Source of the DNA: Rhizobium mongolense USDA 1844 | GTDB lineage: Bacteria > Pseudomonadota > Alphaproteobacteria > Rhizobiales > Rhizobiaceae | Length of the DNA: 64,000 nt | Direction of reading: 5' to 3' | Assembly (NCBI RefSeq): GCF_000419765.1 | Contig: NZ_ATTQ01000001.1 | Span: forward strand, 401,303 to 465,302 | Shown here: positions 35,425 to 44,871 of the stretch, in pieces | Numbering within the stretch: the stretch's first letter is position 1 | Layout: every line of letters begins with the position of its first letter | Program-made: the position numbers and the translations under genes | Notes under the pieces: generated by a model | The model's database searches: none | What the model was told of the DNA's origin: nothing | The model's input: the letters and a program-made list of their open reading frames with translations, nothing else

Positions 35425-36505
35425 CGTTGCCCTGTCCAAATCCGGAGCTCCCATGCGCGGTCTGCTCTTTGCCCGGCGCGGGCGCAACAGGCTCGACGTT
35501 ACCGATTGGCTCACCTATGGATTCCTCGTCCTTGGACTGCTCATCATGTTCACGCCAGTTGCCTGGGTGGTCCTGTCTTCTTTCAAGACGCAGGCCAATC
35601 TGCAGGAATTTCCCCCGAGCATTCTGCCCTATTCCAGCGAAACCGCCGTGGTTGAAGGTTTCGACCAGCCGCTGCCGCTCTTCGACGTAACCTTGAAAGA
35701 CGGCACGAAGGTGCGGCTTGCGCAGATCCGCCGTGTCGGCAGGAATGCGCAGATGATCAATCCGCACAACCCTGGCGCCGGCCGTGTCACCGTTGCCGTG
35801 ACCGATGCCGTCCCCGTCCGCAAGGTGCGCCTTGCGACCGAGAACTACACCAACCTGGTCGCAAGTTCCGGCCAGGCGATGAGCCGCTATGTCTATAACA
35901 GCCTTTTCATCACCACTGTTGCGACCATTATCACGCTGGTGATGAATTCCATGGCTGCCTTTGCGCTTTCGAAGTACCGTTTCGCAGGCAGCAGCGTCGC
36001 CTTGATTTCGATCCTGTCGACGCTGATGATCCCGGCAACCGTGGTTCTCGTGCCGACTTACCTCATCGTTGCCGAGCTCGGCCTTGTCGGTAATCTCTGG
36101 GGTGTCATCCTGCCGACCGTCGCGACGCCGACCGGCGTCTTCCTGCTGCGCCAGTACATGCTGACGATCCCTGACGAACTGATCGAAGCAGCGCGCATGG
36201 ATCATGCGAGCGAGTGGCGCATCTTCTGGAGGATCGTCCTGCCGCTTTCCAGCCCGGCGCTTGCCGTTGTGGCGATCTTCTCGATCCTGTCGCGCTGGAA
36301 CGACTTCCTGCTGCCCTTGATCGTCCTCAATCGCCGCGAGGTCTATACGCTGCAGCTGGCGCTCAACTCTTTCCAGAGCGAGTTCGAGGTCCGTTACGAT
36401 CTGATGCTCGCCATGACGACCCTGACGGCGCTGCCGCTTGCCTGCGCCTTCATCTTTCTGCAGCGCTACATCACTAGCGGCATCGCATCCACGGGCATCA
36501 AGTGA
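35417..36505 (+). CDS. Sugar ABC transporter permease (MalG type) with large periplasmic insertion
   Basis: 362 aa, about 80 longer than usual for MalG-like subunits. The extra length is a hydrophilic region between the first and second transmembrane helices (about residues 60-150, including VEGFDQPLPLFDV and NPHNPGAGRVTVAV). It should project into the periplasm and may contact the binding protein. The EAA loop ELIEAARMDHASEWR lies near residue 258. It overlaps the upstream gene, and the ATPase follows after 9 bases. Confidence 0.9.
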   Translation: MADVALSKSGAPMRGLLFARRGRNRLDVTDWLTYGFLVLGLLIMFTPVAWVVLSSFKTQANLQEFPPSILPYSSETAVVEGFDQPLPLFDVTLKDGTKVRLAQIRRVGRNAQMINPHNPGAGRVTVAVTDAVPVRKVRLATENYTNLVASSGQAMSRYVYNSLFITTVATIITLVMNSMAAFALSKYRFAGSSVALISILSTLMIPATVVLVPTYLIVAELGLVGNLWGVILPTVATPTGVFLLRQYMLTIPDELIEAARMDHASEWRIFWRIVLPLSSPALAVVAIFSILSRWNDFLLPLIVLNRREVYTLQLALNSFQSEFEVRYDLMLAMTTLTALPLACAFIFLQRYITSGIASTGIK

Positions 36506-36514
36506 GTTTCGTTC

Positions 36515-37591
36515 ATGGCAAACCTCGTACTTGAAAATGTCAACAAATCCTTCGGTACGCTGCAGGTGATCCCCGATATCAATCTCGATATCAAGGATGG
36601 CGAATTCGTCGTCTTCGTCGGCCCGTCCGGCTGCGGAAAATCGACACTGCTTAGAATGATTGCCGGGCTCGAAGAGGCAACGGGCGGCGACATCCGCATT
36701 AACGGCGAAAGCGTCATCGACACGCCGGCCGCCGATCGCGGCGTCGCCATGGTCTTCCAGTCCTACGCTCTTTATCCCCACATGACCGTTCGCCAGAACC
36801 TGAGCTTCGGACTTGAGAATATCCGGATGCCGAAAGACGAGATCGACCGCCGCGTTGAAGCAGCCGGCAAGCTTTTGCAGATCGACACGCTGCTCGACCG
36901 GCGCCCCCGCCAGCTGTCCGGCGGTCAGCGCCAGCGCGTCGCGATCGGTCGCGCCATCACCCGCGATCCGAAGATATTCCTCTTCGACGAGCCGCTTTCC
37001 AACCTCGATGCGGAGCTGCGGGTGCTGATGCGCGTCGAGATTACCAAGCTGCACGAGCGGCTCGGCAATACGATGATCTATGTGACGCATGACCAGATCG
37101 AGGCGATGACGATGGCAGATAAGATCGTTGTTCTTCGCAAGGGCGTCATCGAGCAGGTCGGTGCGCCGCTTGATCTTTACAATCGCCCGCACAACACTTT
37201 CGTTGCCGGCTTCATCGGCTCACCGCGCATGAACCTCATCGAAGGGACAATCGGCACTTCGACCAACGGGAGGCTCGCCTTCGAGGGCGCCGGATTGCCG
37301 CGGTTGGAGTTGCCTCTTGAAGCCGAGCTTGCAACCGGACGGAAAGCAACACTCGGCGTGCGGCCCGAAGATTTCCTGGTCGGTGAAAGCGGCTGGCCAG
37401 CCGAGGTCGCCGTTGCCGAACAGCACGGCGCCAACAGCTACCTGCATTGCACCCTTCCAAGTGGCGAGCCGATCCTGGTGCACCAGCAGGGCCAGAGCCG
37501 GGTCGCGCGCGGCGATGTCCTCAACATCGCACCCCGTTCGGGCCATTGGCATCTGTTCGATGAAACAGGCCTGCGGATCAAAACCGACTGA
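36515..37591 (+). CDS. Sugar ABC transporter ATPase (UgpC/MalK type)
   Basis: 358 aa. Walker A GPSGCGKST at 36-44, signature LSGGQRQR near 134, Walker B FLFDEP and the switch histidine in YVTHDQIEAM are intact. A C-terminal TOBE region is present (about 235-358). It completes the four-gene transporter operon, which ends here. The next gene is convergent with only 29 bases between, and no terminator with a T-run is visible. Confidence 0.93.
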   Translation: MANLVLENVNKSFGTLQVIPDINLDIKDGEFVVFVGPSGCGKSTLLRMIAGLEEATGGDIRINGESVIDTPAADRGVAMVFQSYALYPHMTVRQNLSFGLENIRMPKDEIDRRVEAAGKLLQIDTLLDRRPRQLSGGQRQRVAIGRAITRDPKIFLFDEPLSNLDAELRVLMRVEITKLHERLGNTMIYVTHDQIEAMTMADKIVVLRKGVIEQVGAPLDLYNRPHNTFVAGFIGSPRMNLIEGTIGTSTNGRLAFEGAGLPRLELPLEAELATGRKATLGVRPEDFLVGESGWPAEVAVAEQHGANSYLHCTLPSGEPILVHQQGQSRVARGDVLNIAPRSGHWHLFDETGLRIKTD

Positions 37592-37620
37592 CCTGCCGGG
37601 ACAATCCTTCGACTGAACCT

Positions 37621-38535
37621 TCAATGTCCGTCCGGCGGAACGGCATCCGGCGTGATCGTGTCCCTGAGGTTTTTCCGGTGGAAGATGAAAAGCCCTGCAA
37701 CGACGATGATCGCCGCGCCGATGAGGATCTGCATATCGGGTACGTCATCGAAAAAGATCATGCCAAGCACGATCGCCCATATGAGCAGCGTGTATTGCAG
37801 TGGCGCCAGCAGCGATGCCGGCGCAAGCTTCAGCGATCGGGTAATCAGCAGGTGGGCGCAGGAGGCGACGACGCCCAGAAGCAGCATGCCTGAGTAATCG
37901 AGAAGTGTCGCCTGACGCCAATGGCCGATACTGAGAATGATCCCGGCAATGAGAGCAGCGATCGTCTGCCAGGTGACGAGCGTGGTGTCGCTGGTCGCGC
38001 GCAAGGAGCGGTTCATCACCAGCGTGAGCGCGAAGGCGAGGCTGCCCGTCAGACCGAAAAGAGATGGCAAGGACAGCATCGCAGACGATGGACGGAGCGC
38101 TACGACAACACCGGCAAAGCCGATGAAAACCGCAAGCCAGCGGCGCCAGCCGATCTTCTCGCCGAGGAAAAAGTGCGAAAGCGCGGCGACATAGATAGGC
38201 CCCGCCATATAGAAGGTCATGACATCGGCAAGCGGCAGATAGGCGACGGCTGCATAAAACAGGCTGACATCGCAGGTCGTCATGACGACGCGCATCACCT
38301 GCTGCCCCTTTTGCTCGACATTGAAGAGCTGCCGCGTCCCTTGCCGGACGATCATCGGACCGAGCACGATGAAGGCGCCGACCGAGCGGATCACCAGCAC
38401 CTGGCCGACAGCGAAACTCGCAACCAGCCATTTGCCCATCGCATCGTTGAGCGCAAAGAGGAAATCGCCGAGCAGCATCAACAAGACGCCCGTCAAGATC
38501 ACGTTCGAACTGACGGCAACGGCACTGCGCTTCAT
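37621..38535 (-). CDS. EamA-family drug/metabolite transporter
   Basis: 304 aa integral membrane protein with ten predicted helices forming two EamA repeats, the first starting GVLLMLLGDFLFALNDAMGK. The PhD/RhaT-type DMT superfamily includes exporters of amino acids, purines and other metabolites. It is a single gene convergent with the sugar transporter. The substrate cannot be told from sequence. Confidence 0.88.
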   Translation of the reverse strand: MKRSAVAVSSNVILTGVLLMLLGDFLFALNDAMGKWLVASFAVGQVLVIRSVGAFIVLGPMIVRQGTRQLFNVEQKGQQVMRVVMTTCDVSLFYAAVAYLPLADVMTFYMAGPIYVAALSHFFLGEKIGWRRWLAVFIGFAGVVVALRPSSAMLSLPSLFGLTGSLAFALTLVMNRSLRATSDTTLVTWQTIAALIAGIILSIGHWRQATLLDYSGMLLLGVVASCAHLLITRSLKLAPASLLAPLQYTLLIWAIVLGMIFFDDVPDMQILIGAAIIVVAGLFIFHRKNLRDTITPDAVPPDGH

Positions 38536-38629
38536 CCTGACATTCCTTGATACGACACCGCGAGGCGGCCGAGTGCGGCTTCCGCTTTAACAGCACCGAT
38601 GTCAAGGTCAGGGTGAAGCTTAAAGCGTG

Positions 38630-39262
38630 TCAGCGGCGCGATTCAAGCGCCATGCGAACGGCAAGTCCTCCAAGGACGGTTGCCATCAGCATGCGCTGTG
38701 CCCGCATCCAGGCCGGCCGTTCGCCGAGAAAAAGCGCGATGGACCCGGCAGAAAGGGCGATGAGTGCGTTGACGCTGACGCTGATCGCGATCTGCGTAAA
38801 GCCGAAAGCGATCGATTGCAAAAAGACGCTGCCGCCCTGCGGGTTCACGAATTGCGGCAGCAGTGAGAGAGAAAGGATGGCGATCTTCGGATTGAGTAAG
38901 CTGGTGACGAAGCCCATGGCGAAGAGCTTGCGATTGGTATCGCGCGGAAGGTCACGAACGTGAAAGGCCGAGCGGCCGCCGGGCCTTACTGCATTCCAGG
39001 CAAGCCAGGCAAGATAGGCGGCGCCTGCCAGCCGAAGCGCATCATAAGCAAGTGGCACGGCGAAGACCAAGGCCGTAATCCCGAGCGCTGCCGATAGCAT
39101 GTAGACGACGAAACCGAGTGCCACACCGCCAAGCGAGATCAATCCGGCCGCCGGTCCCTGGCATATCGAGCGTGATACCAGATAGATCATGTTCGGCCCG
39201 GGCGTCAGAACCATGCCGACAGCGATAAGGGCAAAGGCAAGCAGACTTGCAAGTTCGGGCAT
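38630..39262 (-). CDS. LysE/RhtB-family amino acid exporter
   Basis: 210 aa with six hydrophobic segments. The motif GMVLTPGPNMIYLVSRS (16-32) is the LysE/RhtB signature, and FVTSLLNPKIAILSLSLLPQ is the conserved fourth-helix region. ATG at 39262 follows CCGGAGACCGTT; the open frame extends far upstream without similarity. It probably exports a neutral amino acid or homoserine lactone-like metabolite. It stands alone. Confidence 0.9.
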   Translation of the reverse strand: MPELASLLAFALIAVGMVLTPGPNMIYLVSRSICQGPAAGLISLGGVALGFVVYMLSAALGITALVFAVPLAYDALRLAGAAYLAWLAWNAVRPGGRSAFHVRDLPRDTNRKLFAMGFVTSLLNPKIAILSLSLLPQFVNPQGGSVFLQSIAFGFTQIAISVSVNALIALSAGSIALFLGERPAWMRAQRMLMATVLGGLAVRMALESRR

Positions 39263-39378
39263 AACGGTCTCCGGCTCGATCACCAACTGATGAAGGAGCC
39301 CCTGGCAGGCCGCAAGAGTGGAATTGTACGGATGACAATTTAAAGCCGCAGCAACTTCCGCCCACCGCACGGCCGTTG

Positions 39379-40026
39379 TCAGAGCGGAGTTTTCATGGAC
39401 CGGATCAAGCGCAAGCTGCGCCGGGCCGCGGTTGCGGCGGCACCGAGAAGCACGATCCAAAGCCCGAGCCAAAGGACATGGTTCTGCAGATCCCAGTAAG
39501 GTTCGCCGATCGAAATGACAGCAGCCATGGTGACGATTGCCATGCGGTGCTGCTTGGCCATCGGGCCTGAAAAATCACTGCCGTGGCCCGTCGCCCGGCC
39601 AAGCTCGCGCACATAGGCAGTCAGCACTGCGAATGCTGCAGCCGCCCAGCCAAGGCCGGGATGGTCGATACCGAGACCGATGCCGGCAAAAATCAGCATG
39701 TCGGCGGCGCGATCTGGAAATTCGTTCCAGAACGGCCCGTCGGCTTCTGCCTTGCCCCCTTCGACCGCCACCATGCCGTCAAAGAGATTGCAGAGAAGCC
39801 TCACCTGGCAAAAAAGTGCCGCAAGAGCGAGAAGGACCATGCGCGAATAGCCGGCGTCGCGTCCGGCGACAAAGAACAGGAGACCGGCGATGAAGGCAGC
39901 GGCGATGCTTGCCTGCGATATCTGGTTCGGTGTGACGGATCTCGCCGCGATCTTCTGCGCGATCGCCTTTGCCCACCAGGTGTTCCGGCTGTTCAACGGC
40001 CGGCGATCTTCAGTGTCCGTCATCAC
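39379..40026 (-). CDS. CDP-alcohol phosphatidyltransferase-like protein (YnbA-like) with variant active-site motif
   Basis: 215 aa membrane protein. Canonical CDP-alcohol phosphatidyltransferases have D-x2-DG-x2-AR-x8-G-x3-D-x3-D. Here the region reads N80-LF-D83-G84-MV-A87-V88, then G97-PFW-N101-EFP-D105. The first and third aspartates are thus Asn and the Arg is Val. I recall similar substitutions in YnbA-like proteins, so this may define a subfamily rather than a dead enzyme. It is the last of four overlapping genes (ATGA at 40023-40026). It would join CDP-diacylglycerol to an unknown alcohol at the inner membrane. Confidence 0.8.
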   Translation of the reverse strand: MMTDTEDRRPLNSRNTWWAKAIAQKIAARSVTPNQISQASIAAAFIAGLLFFVAGRDAGYSRMVLLALAALFCQVRLLCNLFDGMVAVEGGKAEADGPFWNEFPDRAADMLIFAGIGLGIDHPGLGWAAAAFAVLTAYVRELGRATGHGSDFSGPMAKQHRMAIVTMAAVISIGEPYWDLQNHVLWLGLWIVLLGAAATAARRSLRLIRSMKTPL

Positions 40027-40412
40027 TTACCTTCCCCGGTCAAAAGAGAATAGTTGTAAATCGCCGCATAGCTGGTGGAGACGACAAGCGGCACCGCAAC
40101 GGTCCTTAATATTTCGGGTGTTGCGGCGAGTGCGTGGATGGCGATGAGAATGCTTGCAGAACCGAGGCAGGCGATGAGAGGCGGCGCAATGAATGCGGCA
40201 GTGCCTTTGAAGCGCTTCGAAAATGTTTCGACCGCCGATTTCAAGAACAGGGTGAGGCAGGCAGACAGCGCGCCCTGAACGACGCCGGCAAGCAGCATGC
40301 GCGGCAGCGGATGGACGCGATTGGCAAACAGCGCCCAGCCTCCCATGGCGAGAAAGGCGAAAGTCACATGAACGGTGCTGCTGCGTCCAAGCCGTGCGAC
40401 CCAACCACTCAT
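40023..40412 (-). CDS. Small integral membrane protein in the phospholipid operon
   Basis: 129 aa with three or four hydrophobic stretches (VHVTFAFLAMGGWALF, LLAGVVQGALSACLTLFL, ILIAIHALAA) and few charged residues. I do not recognise the family. Its ATG overlaps the stop of the CdsA-like gene and its stop overlaps the next start, both as ATGA, so it is a real, coupled gene. It is probably an accessory subunit or lipid transporter for the product made by its neighbours. Confidence 0.8.
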   Translation of the reverse strand: MSGWVARLGRSSTVHVTFAFLAMGGWALFANRVHPLPRMLLAGVVQGALSACLTLFLKSAVETFSKRFKGTAAFIAPPLIACLGSASILIAIHALAATPEILRTVAVPLVVSTSYAAIYNYSLLTGEGK

Positions 40413-41359
40413 GTCAGCGACCACCAGTAGCGGACAAGATGAAAGAAGATCGGCGCCGAAAACACCACGGAATCGAGCCGGTCGATCAGTCCGCCGTGTC
40501 CCTCGATGAGATTGCCCCAATCCTTGACGCCCCGGTCGCGCTTGATAGCCGACATCACCAGGCCGCCGAAGAAGCCCATCAGCGTGATGACCAGCGAAAG
40601 CAGGCCCGCCTGCAAAGGCGTAAACGGTGTGATCCACCAGAGCGACGCCCCGATCAAAGTCGCACTGGCGACACCGCCCGCAAAGCCCTCGACGGTTTTC
40701 GACGGCGAGAGTTTCGGGGCGATCTTCGTTCGCCCGAAAAGCTTGCCCCAGACATACTGCAAGACGTCGCTGAGCTGCACGACGATGACCAGAAATGCGA
40801 TGAGAAGAACGTTGCGGTCCTCATAGCCGGGAATGTTCAACGTCAGCAGCGCCGGCACGTGCGAAGCGCAGAAGACACAGATCATCAAGGCCCATTGCAC
40901 TTCGGCAATGCGGATGAGGAACCGTTCGGTATCACCCCGAAGCACGGAAATGATCGGCATCAGCAAAAACGCGTAAACCGGTACGAAGATCGAATAGATC
41001 CCGTATTCTTCAGCCCACAGCAAATAATACTGAATGGGAAGCACCACGAAGAAGGCCGAGGCGAGCGCCCAGTGATCAGCCCGCTTCGTGTTTGTCAGCG
41101 TGATGAATTCTCGAAGCGCCGCAAAGGAGCAGAAGGCAAAAAGAATGATGACACCGGCACGACCCGCCAGAAACGCGACGCCGATGAAGATCACCATGAT
41201 CCACCAGGCCTTGATGCGCGCATTCAGGTTCTCGACGGCGCTATTGGAGCCATCCGGGGAAAGGCGCCGATGCAGGACATAGCCAACCAGTGAGGCAAAG
41301 ATCAGCACGGCGAAAATGCCGAGCACGAGCGTAATAAGATCGGACCGCGCGTCGTTCAT
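40409..41359 (-). CDS. Phosphatidate cytidylyltransferase-like protein (YnbB-like CdsA family)
   Basis: 316 aa with about eight transmembrane helices. The C-terminal signature is clear: SPSKTVEGFAGG, then IKRDRGVKDWG and GGLIDRLDS, the CdsA motif that binds CTP and phosphatidate. It makes CDP-diacylglycerol. Being linked to an acyltransferase and a YnbA-like transferase rather than to dxr/bamA, it is likely a second, dedicated CDP-DAG synthase. It overlaps both neighbours by four bases. Confidence 0.9.
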   Translation of the reverse strand: MNDARSDLITLVLGIFAVLIFASLVGYVLHRRLSPDGSNSAVENLNARIKAWWIMVIFIGVAFLAGRAGVIILFAFCSFAALREFITLTNTKRADHWALASAFFVVLPIQYYLLWAEEYGIYSIFVPVYAFLLMPIISVLRGDTERFLIRIAEVQWALMICVFCASHVPALLTLNIPGYEDRNVLLIAFLVIVVQLSDVLQYVWGKLFGRTKIAPKLSPSKTVEGFAGGVASATLIGASLWWITPFTPLQAGLLSLVITLMGFFGGLVMSAIKRDRGVKDWGNLIEGHGGLIDRLDSVVFSAPIFFHLVRYWWSLT

Positions 41360-42006
41360 TCGCTGCCGCCTAGTTTTGGAGAAAGGGAAATCAAGGCGGC
41401 CCTTGCCCTTGCCAGGAAGCCGTCCTTGGTCTCCCCGGGTTCAAGCCGCATCGGGCTGCCGAAGGTGACCGTGCAGATCAGAGGAATTGGAACGATCTCG
41501 CCTTTCGGCATGACGCGATTGAGATTGTTGATCCAGACCGGCACGAGATCGATCCCCGGGCGCACTGCAGCCAGATGGAAGAGGCCGCTCTTGAAAGGCA
41601 GAAGCGGCTCCTCTGTCTGGTTGCGCGTGCCTTCCGGAAACAGGATCAGCGACGAGCCGGCATCGATTGCCGCCGCCATCTGCTCGACCGGATCCTGCGT
41701 GCGCCTTTCACGGTCGCGCTCGATCAGCACGGCATTGAAGACTTCGCGGCCAATGAAAGTGGTAAGCGGCGATCTCAGCCAGTAGTCTGCCCCGGCCACG
41801 GGCCTTGCTCGCCCGCGCAGACGCGGCGGCAGGACCGTCCAGATCAGAATGAAATCGCCATGGCTCGAATGGTTGGCAAAATAGATGCAGCGCCGGGGCG
41901 GCAAACCGTCGTTCGCCCAGATCGCCCGCACAGCCGTGATTGCGCGGGCAAACAGCACGATAGCGATCGCGACAGGCGTTGCGATCAGGCCTTGCATCTG
42001 CTTCAT
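41356..42006 (-). CDS. PlsC-like 1-acyl-glycerol-3-phosphate acyltransferase
   Basis: 216 aa. The acyltransferase motifs are NHSSHGD (HX4D: His46, Asp51) and FPEGTR (123-128), with a hydrophobic N-terminus that anchors it to the membrane. It would acylate lysophosphatidate or another lyso-lipid to feed the CdsA-like enzyme. ATG at 42006 has GGGAG nine bases upstream; another in-frame ATG six codons earlier (42024) has no ribosome binding site. It is the first gene of the four-gene lipid operon. Confidence 0.88.
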   Translation of the reverse strand: MKQMQGLIATPVAIAIVLFARAITAVRAIWANDGLPPRRCIYFANHSSHGDFILIWTVLPPRLRGRARPVAGADYWLRSPLTTFIGREVFNAVLIERDRERRTQDPVEQMAAAIDAGSSLILFPEGTRNQTEEPLLPFKSGLFHLAAVRPGIDLVPVWINNLNRVMPKGEIVPIPLICTVTFGSPMRLEPGETKDGFLARARAALISLSPKLGGSE

Positions 42007-42110
42007 CGAGCCCAGCTCCCGCATTCAGGATTGCAGGAGCGTAGCCGCGTTTTCGACAAATCGGAAGACGGTTGGAAAGCCGATAAAGATTTCCACATGC
42101 AGCGGGCGGA

Positions 42111-43412
42111 TCATGCCGTCCGCTCTTCACCTTCTACAGGTTCCGGCGAGAGGAGGATCTTGTCGACGCGGCGGCCGTCAAGATCGATGACCTCGAAACG
42201 CCAGCCGTCCTTCACGAAGCTTTCGCCGAGATCCGGCAGGTGTTTCAACTCTTCCAGCACAAGGCCGGCGACGGTCTGGAATTCAATGTCATCCGCCAGC
42301 TTGAAGTTCATGAATTCGGCGAACTCGTCGATCGGCGTCCAGCCGGAAACAAGATAGGAACCGTCGCCGCGGCGAACGATTGCCTGCTCGTCAGCAGGTC
42401 CCTCTTGTAGTGCGCCCATGATCGCTTCCATGATGTCGCCGGAAGAAACAATGCCCTCGAAGTGTCCGTATTCGTCGTAGACAAGCACCATGTGGACCGG
42501 TGATTTGCGGATTGCCTGGATGACATGCGTTGCCGTCGAAAGGTCCGAGATCACCGGAACTTCATGGGCAAGCGAGAGGATGTCTGCATGGCCATGCGCG
42601 TCGAGCGCATCGTAAAAGTCCTTCACGAAGAGCACGCCAAGCACCTCGTCAGAACTGTTGCGGCGCACAGGCAGGCGCGAGCGGTGCGTTCGGTGCAGCT
42701 GCTTGCGAATGTCTTCGATGTTGTCTTCGATGTCGACGACTTCGACGTCGCGGCGAGGCGTCATCAAGGCTCTCGCCGTCCGGTCGGCAAGGCGCATGAC
42801 GCCGGATATCATCGCGGATTCCTCGCTCTCGATCACGCCGGCACTCTGCGCCTCGGCGAGCACCGTCTTGATCTCTTCGTCGGTCACCCCATCGCTGCCT
42901 TTTCCGGACTGACCAAGAAGCGAAAGCACAAGCTTGCCGGACGCGTCGAGAAGCCAGACGAGCGGCAAGGCAAGCTTGGAAAGCAGGGCCATGGCCGGAG
43001 CAACCTTGCTTGCCACCACTTCAGGTTCGCGAAGCGCAATCTGCTTCGGCACCAGTTCGCCGATAATGAGCGAAAGATAGGTAATGGCAACGACCACCGT
43101 GCCGACGCCAAGCGCATCGGAAAGGGCGGGGGAAACGCCCTGCGCGCTCAGCCAGGCCGAAAGACGGCCGCCCAGCGTGGCGCCCGAAAAGGCACCCGAG
43201 AGAACGCCGACAAGTGTAATCCCGATCTGAACGGTTGAGAGAAAGCGGCCCGGATGTTCGGCAAGTTTGATGGCTTGGGCAGCTCCCCGGCTCCCATGAT
43301 CGGCCAGGACCCTCAGACGGGCGGGACGTGATGAAACGACGGCAAGTTCGGACATTGCGAGCACACCGTTCAAGATAGTGAGCAGCACAACGATTATGAT
43401 TTCCAGAAACAA
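42111..43412 (-). CDS. CorC/HlyC-family membrane protein (CNNM, CBS pair, CorC_HlyC domains)
   Basis: 433 aa. Domain order: DUF21/CNNM membrane domain (about 1-190, FLEIIIVVLLTILNGVLAMSE at the start), a tandem CBS pair (about 210-330), and a C-terminal CorC_HlyC domain (about 345-425). Relatives influence Mg2+/Co2+ transport or efflux; they are not cytolysins despite the name. The start is placed at TTG 43412 because homologues begin with MFLEI-like sequence there, though the ribosome binding site is weak. The open frame upstream has no family similarity. Confidence 0.85.
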   Translation of the reverse strand: MFLEIIIVVLLTILNGVLAMSELAVVSSRPARLRVLADHGSRGAAQAIKLAEHPGRFLSTVQIGITLVGVLSGAFSGATLGGRLSAWLSAQGVSPALSDALGVGTVVVAITYLSLIIGELVPKQIALREPEVVASKVAPAMALLSKLALPLVWLLDASGKLVLSLLGQSGKGSDGVTDEEIKTVLAEAQSAGVIESEESAMISGVMRLADRTARALMTPRRDVEVVDIEDNIEDIRKQLHRTHRSRLPVRRNSSDEVLGVLFVKDFYDALDAHGHADILSLAHEVPVISDLSTATHVIQAIRKSPVHMVLVYDEYGHFEGIVSSGDIMEAIMGALQEGPADEQAIVRRGDGSYLVSGWTPIDEFAEFMNFKLADDIEFQTVAGLVLEELKHLPDLGESFVKDGWRFEVIDLDGRRVDKILLSPEPVEGEERTA

Positions 43413-43539
43413 AAGAAGCCTATGATATTGACAGCGATGCCTCAAAATAGGAGCAAAGCGCCAACAATGAAAGCAAGGCCTGCATCTTGCTTCGGCTATT
43501 TTTGCTCGGCGCTTCTGTACGGGTTGTGCGCTGGCCCCC

Positions 43540-44871
43540 TCACTGGGCCGAAGCCGGTGAGACCCGCCATATCGTGTTGCCGACGTCATCGGCAACAAGT
43601 AACGCACCCTTGATGTCGATTGCGACGCCCACAGGTCGGCCAAAGGCCTTGTCGTCCGCCCCGATAAAGCCCGTCAAGACATCGCGCGGCGGGCCGGAGG
43701 GCTTGCCATCGACGAAAGGCACGAAGATCACCTTGTAGCCGCTGCGCGGCTTGCGGTTCCAGGAGCCGTGCTGGCCGACGAAGGCACCGCCGACATAATC
43801 CGGACCAAACAGATTGCTCGTGTTGAAGGTCAGGCCGAGCGAGGCGGTATGAGGACCAAGGGCATAATCGGGGACGATGGCGCTCGCTACCATTTCAGGG
43901 TTTTGCGGCTTTGCCCGGCTATCGATATGCTGGCCGAAGTAGCTATAGGGCCAGCCATAAAAGCCGCCTTCTTTCACCGAGGTCATATAGTCGGGAACGA
44001 GATCGCTGCCGAGCTCGTCGCGTTCGTTGACTGCCACCCAAAGGGCGCCCGACCGCGGCTGCCAGGCAAGACCATTTGGATTGCGCAAGCCGCTTGCGAA
44101 GACGCGAACAGCCTTTGTGGCAAGATCGATTTCGAGGATCGAGGCACGGTTTTTTTCCGCATCCATGCCGTTTTCCCCGACATTGCTGTTGGAGCCCACG
44201 GTGGCATAGAGCTTGGTGCCGTCAGGGCTCACGATCACGTCCTTCGTCCAGTGCTGATTGATCGGGCCTGCTGGTAGATCGGCAATTTTCGCGCCCGGCG
44301 TGGTGATCGCCGTTTCACCTTTCTTATAGGGAAAAGCCATGACCGCATCGGTATTGGCGACGTAGAGCGTATCCTTAAAATATGCCATGCCGAAGGGAGA
44401 ATTGAGATCTTTCAGGAAGACGGTGCGCATCTCGGCTGCACCGTTCTTGTCGCCATCGCGCAGCAGTGTGATGCGGTTTGCACTTTTGACCTCGGCGCCG
44501 GCCCGGCTCATGACGAGACCTTCGAACCAGCCGCGGATGCTGAACCCGGCGTCTTCACCTTTTGGCGGCTTGTTGCTTTCGGCAACAAGGACATCACCGT
44601 TCGGCAGGACATGGATCCAGCGCGGGTGGTCGAGGCCCCTTGCAAAGGCTTCCACCTTCAGCCCCTCTGCGGCTTCTGGTGTGGCTCCTTCTGGCCAGCT
44701 CGCCGCCTCCGCGACATTGACTGTCGGGATCAGCGTCGGGTTCGGCGCGGGCAGCGTCGGTGAGGGACCGTAGCCCTGTTCGATCGGGACGGTGGCGGAT
44801 TCGCGCTCAAAGACGAATATCCACCCTGCAACAAGGATGAGAAGAAGGACGACAATGAGGATCTTCTTCAT
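43540..44871 (-). CDS. PQQ-dependent sugar dehydrogenase / L-sorbosone dehydrogenase-like protein
   Basis: 443 aa. One N-terminal membrane anchor (residues 3-20) precedes a periplasmic six-bladed beta-propeller, with [20 protein letters not shown] near residue 80 and repeated GxxxFxG-type blades. QHGSWNR and GRPVGVAID near the C-terminus match sorbosone dehydrogenase-like proteins. It would oxidise aldoses or aldehydes with pyrroloquinoline quinone. No PQQ synthesis genes are in this window. It is upstream of the CorC-like gene on the same strand (127-bp gap). Confidence 0.85.
   Translation of the reverse strand: MKKILIVVLLLILVAGWIFVFERESATVPIEQGYGPSPTLPAPNPTLIPTVNVAEAASWPEGATPEAAEGLKVEAFARGLDHPRWIHVLPNGDVLVAESNKPPKGEDAGFSIRGWFEGLVMSRAGAEVKSANRITLLRDGDKNGAAEMRTVFLKDLNSPFGMAYFKDTLYVANTDAVMAFPYKKGETAITTPGAKIADLPAGPINQHWTKDVIVSPDGTKLYATVGSNSNVGENGMDAEKNRASILEIDLATKAVRVFASGLRNPNGLAWQPRSGALWVAVNERDELGSDLVPDYMTSVKEGGFYGWPYSYFGQHIDSRAKPQNPEMVASAIVPDYALGPHTASLGLTFNTSNLFGPDYVGGAFVGQHGSWNRKPRSGYKVIFVPFVDGKPSGPPRDVLTGFIGADDKAFGRPVGVAIDIKGALLVADDVGNTIWRVSPASAQ

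Noticed and set aside
35378..37192. 604-codon open frame on the minus strand across the sugar permease and ATPase genes
   Set aside because: It has the same charged shadow composition and covers two well-supported genes on the plus strand.
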